In this document: piece by piece, positions 16,382 to 24,882 of the stretch
How the letters are laid out: each line of letters opens with the position of its first letter
Position numbering within the stretch: the stretch's first letter is position 1
Assembly (NCBI GenBank): GCA_963697675.1
Contig: CAVOOW010000003.1
Span: 331,986-395,985 of the forward strand
From: CAVOOW01 sp963697675
Lineage (GTDB): Bacteria; Actinomycetota; Actinomycetes; JACCUZ01
DNA: 64,000 bases
Direction of reading: 5' to 3'
Notes under the pieces: generated by a model
What the model was told of the DNA's origin: nothing
The model's database searches: none
The model's input: the letters and a program-made list of their open reading frames with translations, nothing else
Made by a program: the position numbers and the translations under genes

Positions 16382-18235
16382 ATGCATTCTGCATTCAGAA
16401 GGGTGCTCGTCGGCCTGGTCGCTACGAGCTTCGCCGTGGGGCCGGCGATCACTGGAATGGCGACGGCGGCGAACGCCTCGAACACTCCGGTGACCGGGGC
16501 GAGCTTCACCACGGTGAACGAGGATGCCGACGGGACTGGCCACTGTGCCAACGGCAACCCCAACATCAACTGCAACATCTATGACGGAAAGGCTTTCGTC
16601 TGGGTCAACGGTGGTCCATCGGTCGCCTACGTGGGCGATGGCGACTACTTCTTCGCCGTGCTCGACCCGGGAGGCCAGGCCGATCCGAACGACGGGGCGG
16701 CCAAGAACCTCTCCGACGTTTCCCCCAGCTCGGACACCGGTGCGGGAGACGACTACACCAACCGGACGTTCTCGGTCTCCGGGGGCGTCGTGTCTTACAG
16801 CGGCTCCCACGACTTCGCCAACAACAAGATCCGGCTGGCGGGATACGACGACACGACCAACCCGGGCGGCGTGTACATCATGGCCATCTGCTCGCTGGCG
16901 GACGGCTATCCGGTGAACGCCTCCGACTGCAAGTACGACGCCTTCAAGGTCCATGAGTCGTACGCCCCGCCCGCCGTTGGCCTGACCGTCACGAAGGATG
17001 CTGACGGTGCATATGACAACACTTACAAGTGGGGCATCACCAAGGCGGTGGACAAGACCACTGTGAAGCAGGTTGGCGGGTCCGCAACGTTCAACTACAC
17101 CGTGTCGGTGGGGCATGACAGCGGCACCATCGGGAACGTCAAGGTCACCGGGACCATCTCGGTCTTCAACTTCAACCTGGCCGGCGCGGATGCCGTTCCG
17201 TTCGACATGACTGGTGTCACGGACACCCTGTCGGACGGCACGCAGTGCACGATCACGGGCGACGGTCCGCAGACGCTGACGGAGATCCAGACCGATTTCG
17301 CGTATGAGTGCGACCTCACCGCGCTGCCTCAGGGGGAGCTGGACAACACGGTCGAGGTCACGTGGGACGCGCAGTTCCTGGACAACGGGGCGACCCAGGA
17401 GGCCGGCCACGCCGACTTCACCTTCCCCGGGATCAGCTTCGCCGAGAACACGATCGACGAGTGCGTCAACGTGACCGACCCGTACGCAGGTGCTCTCGGC
17501 TCTGCGTGCGTTGGCGGCGCCAACCCGACGGCCTTCACCTACAGCCGGACCATCGCAGTGCCGGCGTACGACTGCCTGTCCTACGGCAACACGGCGACGT
17601 TCACGACGAACGACACCGGGGCCACCGGGACGGCGTCGCAGAGCGTGAAGGTCTGCGGGCCGGTGAAGACAGGTGCGTTGACGATCGGTTTCTGGCAGAA
17701 CAAGAACGGCCAGGCGATCATCACCGGGCAGGCCAAGACGGGCATCTGCCCGTCGGCTACCTGGCTGCGGCAGTACGCGCCGTACCAGGATTTGTCGGCC
17801 ACGGCGACGTGCGCGCAGACCGCCACGTACGTGCTCAACGTGATCAAGGCGGCCAGCGCGGCGGGTACGACAATGAACCCGATGCTCAAGGCGCAGATGC
17901 TGGCCACCTCGCTGGACGTCTACTTCAGCGACCCGGCCCTTGGTGGGAACAAGATCACCGCACCGCACCCGATCGGCGGCGTGGCGATCGACCTCACGAA
18001 GATCTGCAAGATGATCGACGGGTCGGGTGGCGTGGCGACGTGCGCCGGCACCTACCAGAACGTCAGCGCGGCGTTCGGTGGGGCATCCAGCCTCACGGTG
18101 AGCCAGATGCTCGCCTATGCGGCGAGCCAGTCCAACGTCGGCGGCACCGCTTGGTACGGCCAGGTCAAGGCCACCCAGGAGCTGGCGAAGAACGCGTTCG
18201 ACGCCGTCAACAACCAGGTGGCGTTCGGCGCCTGA
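16382..18235 (+). CDS. Large secreted cysteine-containing surface protein
   Basis: Exported protein of 617 residues. A signal peptide is evident (basic HSAFRR, hydrophobic VLVGLVATSFAVGPAITGMA, then AANA). The mature part has an N-terminal domain with paired cysteines (GHCANGNPNINCNIYDG), beta-rich middle repeats (KWGITKAVDKTTV; GGSATFNYTVSVGHDSG) like those in actinobacterial surface proteins, and a C-terminal domain starting GALTIGFWQNKNGQAI with several cysteines. It lacks a sortase signal or C-terminal membrane anchor. ATG 16382 has a strong gggtggga site. It is followed by a strong terminator and then pilT. Function unknown; a cell-envelope or pilus-associated role is inferred from position only. 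Confidence 0.8.
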   Translation: MHSAFRRVLVGLVATSFAVGPAITGMATAANASNTPVTGASFTTVNEDADGTGHCANGNPNINCNIYDGKAFVWVNGGPSVAYVGDGDYFFAVLDPGGQADPNDGAAKNLSDVSPSSDTGAGDDYTNRTFSVSGGVVSYSGSHDFANNKIRLAGYDDTTNPGGVYIMAICSLADGYPVNASDCKYDAFKVHESYAPPAVGLTVTKDADGAYDNTYKWGITKAVDKTTVKQVGGSATFNYTVSVGHDSGTIGNVKVTGTISVFNFNLAGADAVPFDMTGVTDTLSDGTQCTITGDGPQTLTEIQTDFAYECDLTALPQGELDNTVEVTWDAQFLDNGATQEAGHADFTFPGISFAENTIDECVNVTDPYAGALGSACVGGANPTAFTYSRTIAVPAYDCLSYGNTATFTTNDTGATGTASQSVKVCGPVKTGALTIGFWQNKNGQAIITGQAKTGICPSATWLRQYAPYQDLSATATCAQTATYVLNVIKAASAAGTTMNPMLKAQMLATSLDVYFSDPALGGNKITAPHPIGGVAIDLTKICKMIDGSGGVATCAGTYQNVSAAFGGASSLTVSQMLAYAASQSNVGGTAWYGQVKATQELAKNAFDAVNNQVAFGA

Positions 18236-18249
18236 TCTGAAGTGGAGTA

Positions 18250-18283
18250 GGAAGGGCCCGGGCCTCTTGGCCCGGGCCCTTCC
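18250..18283 (+). terminator. Intrinsic terminator of the secreted-protein gene
   Basis: Perfect 15-bp stem (ggaagggcccgggcc / ggcccgggcccttcc) around a tctt loop, 14 bases after the stop codon, followed by tcgttgt. Confidence 0.9.
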
Positions 18284-18359
18284 TCGTTGTCCGCCTTCCG
18301 GGTGACCGATCTATCTGATCTGCCCTCCTTCCGCATGATTGGTCCGTACACTCAAACCC

Positions 18360-19427
18360 ATGACAATCATGGGGGATTCCGACGTTGACGACCTGCTGGC
18401 ACGAGCTCTGGAAGGTCGGTGGCACCGACCTTCTGCTCACCGCGGGGACATGGCCACTGTTGCGTGTCGACGGGGATCTTCGCCCCGTCGACACGCGATC
18501 GCCTGCTGACGTCGGAGGACACGGCGGCGATGGTCGATGGTCTGCTGACCGACGTGCAGCGGGAGGCGTTCGCCGGCGGTCAGGACGTCGACTTCTCGTT
18601 CTCCTGGCGCGGGGAGGCACGGATCCGCGGCAACGCGTTCCACCAGAGCAGCACCGTGGCGGTGGCGCTCCGGATGATTCCCCGAACGATTCCGACCTTC
18701 GACGAGATCGGCATCCCCGAAGCGGTGCGGAAGCTGGCGGAAATCAAGCAGGGCCTTGTGTTTGTGACCGGGCCGACCGGCTCCGGCAAGTCGACGACGC
18801 TGGCCTCGATGATCGACTGGATCAACACGAACCGCGCCGTGCACATCCTCACCATCGAGGACCCGATCGAGTTCGTCCACGAGCACAAGCGCTCGGCCGT
18901 CAACCAGCGCGAGGTCGGCGAGGACACCGACTCGTTCGCCCATGCGCCTGCGCAGCTGCCTGCGGGAGGACCCCGACGTCATCCTGGTCGGCGAGATGCG
19001 CGACCTCGAGTCGATCCGCTTCGCGCTCACGCTCGCTGAGACGGGCCACGTCGTGTTCGCCACGCTGCACACCAACGACACCGCGCAGGCCGTGGACCGC
19101 CTCATCGACGTCTTCCCCGGCGACCAGCAGCCGCAGGTCCGCGTGCAGCTGGCATCGACGCTGACCGGCGTGATCTACCAGCGGCTGGTGCCGCGCGTCG
19201 ACGGCGGCATGATCGCGGCCTACGAGGTGCTCGTCGGCACCGTGCCGGTGCGCAACCTGGTCAAGGAAGGCAAGGCCAGCCAGCTGCGCAACCAGATCAT
19301 CACCGGGCAGCGGGACGGCATGCAGACGCTGGAGCAGTCGCTGAGTGAGCTGGTCGCGTCGGGCGTCGTGTCGTACGACGAGGCGGTCACGCGGTCGCAG
19401 TATCCCCGCGACGTGCAGCGCGGATAA
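18360..19427 (+). CDS. pilT: Type IV pilus retraction ATPase PilT (three frame breaks)
   Basis: Hexameric secretion ATPase of the PilT branch, about 355 residues, which powers pilus depolymerisation at the membrane. The N-terminal LxLTxGxxPxxRVDGDL region is visible (DLLLTAGTWPLLRVDGDL), then Walker A GPTGSGKST, the Asp box TIEDPIEFVHEHK, Walker B LREDPDVILVGEMRD and the His box TGHVVFATLHTN. The C-terminal domain follows to VTRSQYPRDVQRG. The frame breaks near 18410 (probably one extra a), near 18495 and near 18945 (extra c), each resuming cleanly. The start is ATG at 18360. It lies convergent to pilA and separate from the pilB-C run. Confidence 0.88.
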
Positions 19428-19442
19428 GAGTCTGCACACAAC

Positions 19443-19481
19443 GCAGAAGGGCCTGACGGCCGTGGTCGTCGGGCCTTCTGC
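19443..19481 (+). terminator. Terminator after pilT
   Basis: Stem gcagaagggcc / gggccttctgc, starting 16 bases after the stop codon. Confidence 0.75.
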
Positions 19482-19618
19482 CATGCTAGGTGCTGCGGAA
19501 TCAGCGTGAATGCATCCTGGCTGGCGGCGTAGGTGGCCTGCGACGGACGGCTCAAAGGCAGCTCTTCAAAACGTGACGTTCAACGGAACCGAGCTGGGCC
19601 TTCGGCACAACGCAGAAC

Positions 19619-19644
19619 GGCCCGGCGGCCGAAGCCACCGGGCC
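19619..19644 (-). terminator. Terminator after pilA
   Basis: Stem ggcccggcgg / ccaccgggcc with a six-base loop, 22 bases beyond the pilA stop on the minus strand. It may act in both directions between the convergent genes. Confidence 0.6.
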
Positions 19645-19666
19645 CTGCTGCGTATCGTGACTACCT

Positions 19667-20013
19667 TTACGGGAGGACGCAGAGGGTGGACGTGACATCG
19701 TGCGTCGCGGCCACGAACGCCAGTGTTCCGACGTTGGTCGGAGCGCTCTTGAGGTAGCCCGGTGCGGGCGTCGTCAGGTCGGCGATTGCTGTCGGGTAGC
19801 CGCCGGTCTTCGCGTCGAAGGCGTCGGCCGCGCGTCTGACCGGTCTTCAGGCTGGCCTTGCATGCTGCAGCCACGGCGTCGGCCCGGAACGTGCTGACTC
19901 CGAAGACGACGATGCCGGCGAGGATGCCGAGCACGACGATGACGATGAGAAGCTCGATGAGCGTGAAGCCATCCTCAACTCTCGCTCTGAGCCTTACGAA
20001 TGCGCTGAACCAT
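19667..20013 (-). CDS. pilA: Type IV major pilin PilA (two frame breaks)
   Basis: Pilin of about 115 residues. MVQRIRKAQSES is the short leader; EDGFTLIELLIVIVVLGILA is the prepilin peptidase site (cleavage after Gly, Glu at mature +5) and N-terminal helix. The globular part has two cysteines (AAACKA near the helix, TSTLCVLP at the end) that probably form the C-terminal disulfide loop, with PTAIADLTTPAPGYLKSAP between. Breaks lie near 19975 and 19840. The length fits a small actinobacterial pilin. It is placed apart from the minor-pilin run, with its own long leader containing a 12-bp hairpin near the start codon. Confidence 0.87.
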
Positions 20014-20029
20014 TGTAATTTCCCCCCAC

Positions 20030-20069
20030 TAGGGACTCGAGGTGCACCGCCCAGTTGCTCGAGTCCCTA
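20030..20069 (-). promoter_or_regulatory. Perfect 12-bp hairpin in the pilA 5' leader
   Basis: Arms tagggactcgag (20030-20041) and ctcgagtcccta (20058-20069) enclose 16 bases. The structure ends 16 bases before the pilA start codon, next to the purine-rich ribosome-binding run, so it may affect translation or mRNA stability. Nothing else is recognised between it and the next gene end at 20295. Confidence 0.55.
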
Positions 20070-20294
20070 TGACCCGCGCAGACGCTGCCTTAAGACAATG
20101 ATGAACGTTGTGTCAGCGAGTGTGTGACCGATGTTTAGGCATCTGAACGCATGACTACCCAACCGATGCGGAGCGGTGATGAGGCGAACGATCAGCCGAT
20201 TAGCGAATTCGGCAAATTGAGAGAGCACGCAGTGGCGGTTCGCCCAGACGAGTGACCGGTGCGGCGTTTCGCGCAGCCAACAAACGGCACGCAG

Positions 20295-22490
20295 CTACCC
20301 GCCTGAACGCATCGGAGTCGACCAGCTCTGGATGTTCAAGGCCCGCAGCGATTCAAGAACGGCCCCCGGGTCGGGGTCGATAAGAGCCATTCTTGTCCGG
20401 AGAGCAGGCGTACCGGATGCGACACAGCCGGATGTCGTAGGGCACACATAGACACTAAGGACGATGTTGGTCGAAATAACTGAACCGGGGGCATCGTCCG
20501 GAATCTCGATGACCGGTTGCCCGGAGCCACCGCTGCCCGTCACCTTGACCTGCAGACTGCGAGCAACAACGCCGAACTTGAAAACCTGACTCGTTGATTG
20601 GTTGAGACTGATATCGAATGCGGACTTGGGCGCATACGCCGTGCCTTGGATGAAGAACTGGCTGCTCGGCGCCTGAGTCGACGTCAGGGCAGCGCAACCG
20701 CTTCCACCGCCGCCGGTAAACGGCAAAGTGAGGCAGTTGCCACCGAGTACTACCGAATCCTGGCCGCGGTAGGCAGGCAACCGGTACTTCATGTCCAGAG
20801 TGACAGCGTCAATCGCTTCCGTACCCGCATGGCCCACGGTTGCGGAGTAAGTGATCGTCAGGGGGCCAGTCAGTCCCTTGTCGTGAACCAACTTCGCGAA
20901 GGTTGCATTGGCGGCCAGATCGATGGTGTCTGTAAATTGCCCACTTCCAACGCGGTCGTTTAGTGACACGGTGATCGTCGTTCCATCGGGAAGCCCGATG
21001 AGGACTTTCCGCTTGTCCGCGGTCACACTCGCGGTGTTGCTGTGGACGACTTTGAGCAGGGCGGCGTCGAGATGGGTTCCAGGCGTAGGGATATTCGACG
21101 GCGGAAGGAACCCAGAGAGAATCGATGTTCCGGTTTGGCTGTTGGATGTTGTCTTGATCCAGGTCGCAACCTGACCGTCCCCTGCGATCTGCGTGTTGTC
21201 CGGATTGCTGAAGTTGCCGGAGCCCGAGCCGAGAGTCAGATGCAGCCCGGTAGGCGTCTCTTGGGTCTCGGCCCCCGACACTGCGCCGTAGATGGCGATG
21301 GGCGGCTTGGCGAGGCTGTAACTACCACAGATCTCCACCTTCGCGGCGTCGACGACGAGCTGGCTGTCACCGCCGAAAACGAACTGAACGCCTTGCCCAG
21401 CGAGGGGACTGGTAATGGGGCTGCGACATGATCCCGGCACTGAAGGACTCAGGGGCGGTTGAGTCAGCACTGCTCCGCCATTCATGGGGGTTCCGGCCAC
21501 CAAGGCGCCGGTGGCGACAGTCCACACGTGCGAGCCAGCTGGCAAAGTTGGATCGTCCCCATTGTGGAAGTCGAAGTAATAGCTCCCTGGCTTGAACCAG
21601 AAGGTGCTGTCCTTACACCCGCTGTTCATCATCATGGTCGACAAGGCTTGGGCGTCGTCGTAGTAGCCAGGCTGGAAGACGATCACTTTCGTCTTGCACG
21701 AGTTGGGAAAAGTCTGGTCGAAAGGAAGCGTCGCTGCCGGCGAGGAGACCTGGGCGGAACCCTGATAGGGGTAGTCAGCGGGAAGCACTGTCGGCTTATC
21801 AGGTGCGTATCCGGGGTCGGCGCCCGAGGGCGTGGCGCCAGAGTAGTTGCAGATCTTCGCGGGGGTTATGGAGCCAGCCCCGATACACGCACCCTTCGCA
21901 TAGACCCCGTTCGGGTCCTGCAGCGAGCCTGACACCATGTCGATATTCGAGTTTGAGTAGATGGGGCCATGCACAATGAAGGGGTAGCTACTGAGCGCCT
22001 TGATCGATAGGCCCTCCTCTCCCGCAAGAGCTCCAGTTCCAGTGGTAAGTATCGCTAATCCCGGGCGGTTGGCTGCATTGATGATCACAGGTGAAGACGA
22101 GCCCCCGGAGTGGGCACATGTGACCGCCGCCGAGTAGTGCTGGTTGCCCTGAACGGCAACGTCATCGAGCTGCAGCGTGTCGGAACCGCCGGTGATAAGG
22201 CTGCCGCCGGAACCTGGGAAGCAGTGCTGCCCAACGGAGTTGTTGAATCCATTCCAAAGTCCAGACGCCGCAATGGTGGCGCCGCGCCGAATCGAGTTTG
22301 CTGCGACCTGTGCGGCCCCCTCGGCCGCGCCGGTCGTGCTCGCCTGGTCCTTGTACGCGGCAGTTGCCCGCATGTTTCCGGAGGACAGGGTCAACATCGA
22401 CGTCACGACGAGCATAACGACAAAGACGACGATCACGGCGAACAACAGCGCCGAGCCAGTGTCGTCGCCTCTTGAAAATCGGCGTTTCAC
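20295..22490 (-). CDS. PilX-like minor pilus protein, large
   Basis: Membrane-anchored protein of 731 residues. The N-terminus resembles PilX-type minor pilins: short charged leader MKRRFSRGDDTGSALLFAVI followed by a hydrophobic helix (VVFVVMLVVTSMLTLSSGNM) and an alanine-rich helix. The glutamate at +5 is missing, as in PilX/GspK-like subunits. The very large remainder is Ser/Thr/Gly-rich, beta-type, with many cysteines and repeated polar strands, suggesting an exposed adhesin-like head. It is the last gene of the pilB-C-V-W run, overlapping the pilW-like gene by four bases. It is far longer than the usual PilX (about 200 residues). A tip or adhesin role is inferred. Confidence 0.78.
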   Translation of the reverse strand: MKRRFSRGDDTGSALLFAVIVVFVVMLVVTSMLTLSSGNMRATAAYKDQASTTGAAEGAAQVAANSIRRGATIAASGLWNGFNNSVGQHCFPGSGGSLITGGSDTLQLDDVAVQGNQHYSAAVTCAHSGGSSSPVIINAANRPGLAILTTGTGALAGEEGLSIKALSSYPFIVHGPIYSNSNIDMVSGSLQDPNGVYAKGACIGAGSITPAKICNYSGATPSGADPGYAPDKPTVLPADYPYQGSAQVSSPAATLPFDQTFPNSCKTKVIVFQPGYYDDAQALSTMMMNSGCKDSTFWFKPGSYYFDFHNGDDPTLPAGSHVWTVATGALVAGTPMNGGAVLTQPPLSPSVPGSCRSPITSPLAGQGVQFVFGGDSQLVVDAAKVEICGSYSLAKPPIAIYGAVSGAETQETPTGLHLTLGSGSGNFSNPDNTQIAGDGQVATWIKTTSNSQTGTSILSGFLPPSNIPTPGTHLDAALLKVVHSNTASVTADKRKVLIGLPDGTTITVSLNDRVGSGQFTDTIDLAANATFAKLVHDKGLTGPLTITYSATVGHAGTEAIDAVTLDMKYRLPAYRGQDSVVLGGNCLTLPFTGGGGSGCAALTSTQAPSSQFFIQGTAYAPKSAFDISLNQSTSQVFKFGVVARSLQVKVTGSGGSGQPVIEIPDDAPGSVISTNIVLSVYVCPTTSGCVASGTPALRTRMALIDPDPGAVLESLRALNIQSWSTPMRSGG

Positions 22491-23140
22491 GTTTGCCTCC
22501 GATGGCCCGTCAGCGTAAGGGCGTAATCAGGATTCTTGTTCTGCAGGTCATGGACGGTCAGCGACAATGCGATGGACAAGGGCGGTGAAACGGATGTGCA
22601 TGTCGTACTGCAAGCGATGGTGGGGGCAGTGAGGCCAGACCCCAACGCGGCCACCAGGACCCGATCGGAGGGAGGCGTCGCGCCTTGGCAGAGAAGCCGG
22701 TGCAGCTGGCTTGTACCGCCGGGCCCTGCCTTGACGAAGTACGCCACAACTGCGAGCCTCGTCGGCAGAAGAGGGTCTGATGGGTCGAAATCATTCCAGG
22801 CCATCCTGACCAACGCCTGCGGCGTACCTGCGTCACCGCATGGGTACAGGCCAGCGTTGTACGCCACTCCAACCTCGACGGATTGTTTCATCGGGCGCGC
22901 ATTGTCTACCCAGTCCCTGACACCGATACTTGCAACGTCTTGGGCGAAGTATGATGCCGCGCTCTGCGCGTCATGGGATTGGCTCATCCGAACGGTCGTT
23001 GCGTCTTTGTTGACGAGGACAGCCGAGAGCATGCCCGCGACGGTGGCCGTCATGAGGCCGGTGATCGCGGTGGCAATGATCAGTTCGATCAACGTGAAGC
23101 CGGTCTCCTCGTAGCCGGCGTGCCGGCCCCTCATGGACAT
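22487..23140 (-). CDS. Prepilin-type minor pilin, PilW-like
   Basis: Minor pilin of 217 residues. The prepilin peptidase site is canonical (YEETGFTLIELIIATAITGL: cleavage after Gly, Glu at +5) and followed by about 20 hydrophobic residues. The soluble domain carries four cysteines (LYPCGD; LLCQGA; ACSTTCTS). PilW/PilJ-type proteins help start pilus assembly at the membrane. It overlaps the upstream PilV-like gene by ten bases and the next gene by four, so the run is translationally coupled. Confidence 0.87.
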   Translation of the reverse strand: MSMRGRHAGYEETGFTLIELIIATAITGLMTATVAGMLSAVLVNKDATTVRMSQSHDAQSAASYFAQDVASIGVRDWVDNARPMKQSVEVGVAYNAGLYPCGDAGTPQALVRMAWNDFDPSDPLLPTRLAVVAYFVKAGPGGTSQLHRLLCQGATPPSDRVLVAALGSGLTAPTIACSTTCTSVSPPLSIALSLTVHDLQNKNPDYALTLTGHRRQT

Positions 23141-23670
23141 GGTCCGATGGTGACGTCGGCGAGCGTGCAGGGCTTGCGAATGACAACCTGAACGGTGCTG
23201 CTCGCCCTTATGTCAACGTTCGTGATCGATACCGTGACGCGCTGAATAGCCTGATCCTTGGTCGGGCAGGAGGGAACAAACGACGTGCCGTTCCAGTAGT
23301 TAATGGCCGATAGCGTCACCGTGTTGTTGGGGCTAGGCGTGAAGCTCACCGCACTGCGATAGCCGTTCAGAATCGTGGCGGAAGGTGTTACGACACCCGC
23401 GGAGTCGACGCAAGCTTGATACACGCCACCACTATCGATGCCCTTGATTAGCTGCTCGCCAAAATTTCGATTGTCGGCGGAGGCAGAGGCTAGTTTTCGC
23501 TGCACGGAAGACAAGGTGATGCTGTTTCCGAAGCCAAACATCACAGCAGTCCCTGCGATGCCGAGGATCATCACTGAAATGAGGACCTCGAGAAGGGTGT
23601 CCCCGCGATCCGACGCGCCAAATGGGGCACGTCTGGCGACCTTGAGCCAAGCTTGATCCAGAGCGCTCAT
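23131..23670 (-). CDS. Prepilin-type minor pilin, PilV-like
   Basis: Minor pilin of 179 residues. The site DRGDTLLEVLISVMILGIAG has Gly before the cut and Glu at +5, with Asp instead of Phe at +1 as seen in some PilV-like subunits. The soluble part is beta-rich with cysteines in YQACVDS, FVPSCPT and RKPCTLADVTIGPCP. It overlaps the pilC stop by four bases. Confidence 0.86.
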   Translation of the reverse strand: MSALDQAWLKVARRAPFGASDRGDTLLEVLISVMILGIAGTAVMFGFGNSITLSSVQRKLASASADNRNFGEQLIKGIDSGGVYQACVDSAGVVTPSATILNGYRSAVSFTPSPNNTVTLSAINYWNGTSFVPSCPTKDQAIQRVTVSITNVDIRASSTVQVVIRKPCTLADVTIGPCP

Positions 23671-24875
23671 CCGAGGTTCGCCGTCCGGAAGATGCCGTAC
23701 ATTGCGGAAACCAGCGCTACCGCAACGAACCCGACGATGCCGCCCGAGACCATGATGACGGCCGGCTCGATAAGGGCAGTTACCTTCTTGATCTTGTAGT
23801 CGAGCTCACGCTCGAAGTATTCAGCGGCGATCTCGAGCTGATTGTCGAGCGTCCCAGTCTCCTCACCGACGCGGATCATCTGGCTGGCCGTGGAGGGAAA
23901 CAGCTTGGTCGCCTGGAGGGGCTGAGCCATGCCGCCCCCTTGCAGCATCTGCTCGTACGCATGGCGCAAGCCCCGATCGAAGACCTCATTCCGGATGCTC
24001 TCCCGCGCGACCGTCATAGCCTCGGTAAGCGGCACACCGGCTGAGACCATCGACGAGAGGATCCGGCAATAGCGCTCCACGATCGCGTAGCGGACGGTCT
24101 CGCCGAGGATCGGGAGGCGCAGAAGTGTGCGATGCCATAGCAGGCGTCCTGGTTTCGTCCGCACGCCAACCAACACGACTACAACGAAGACGATCAGTCC
24201 GCCGAGGAGTGATCACCACGAGGTTGCGATGAAGCCGGTGGTGGCCATCAGCATCCGCGTGGGTAGCGGCAATTGAGCGTCGAGGCTCTCGAAGAACACC
24301 GTGAACTTTGGTAGTACGAAGGTCGCGAGCACGACGACGGTGACCAACGCCATCACTACGATGATCGCTGGGTAGGTAATGGCGGTCTTGATCTTCCGAC
24401 GGGCCTCAAGGTCGCGCTCGATGTAGACCGACAGCTGATCCAAGACTGTGTCCAGCCGACCTGTGAGCTCGGCTGATCGCAGGATGCCACGATAGAACGA
24501 CGGGAAGTCGCCGGGATGCCGCTCGAACGCGTCGGACAGAGTTGCTCCAGCTCGGAGGTCCTCGCCGATCTGTGCCATCACCCGTTGCACGCCACGGCTG
24601 TTCGCCTCCTCCCCTAGTACCTGGATGGCGTCGAGGATCGGAACGCCCGCGCGAATGAACGCAGCGAGTTGGCGAGAAAGATGCATCAGCTCGGATCGCT
24701 TGATGCGCGTCTTCGTCAGCTCGAGCTGCATTGCGCCGCGTTTCTCGGCGATCTTGGTGACGTCAATGTCGCGGCTGAGCAACGCGACACGCGCAGACGT
24801 CAGGGTGTCGGCCTCCTGCACGCCCTTCAGCACCGAACCGTCGGGACCCGCGGCGACGTACGCAAATTTGGGCAT
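23667..24875 (-). CDS. pilC: Pilus assembly inner-membrane protein PilC (in-frame stop)
   Basis: Type II secretion system F-domain protein, 402 codons, the usual PilC length. It forms the membrane platform that couples the PilB and PilT ATPases to the fibre. The first F domain shows LSRQLAAFIRAGVPILDAIQ and FPSFYRGILRSAELTGRLD; the second shows YCRILSSMVSAGVPLTEAMT and TASQMIRVGEETGTLDNQL. Transmembrane helices follow each. A TGA at 24213-24215 interrupts the frame inside a membrane segment (TSW-stop-SLLGGLIVF), with the same frame continuing perfectly on both sides. Other genes here use TGA as a normal stop, so a substitution (tgg to tga), real or erroneous, is the likely cause. Confidence 0.88.
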
Positions 24876-24882
24876 CAGCTGC

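Noticed and set aside
24213..24215. UGA recoded as tryptophan or selenocysteine in pilC
   Set aside because: Many genes here end in TGA, and no stop-associated structure or selenium machinery is visible.
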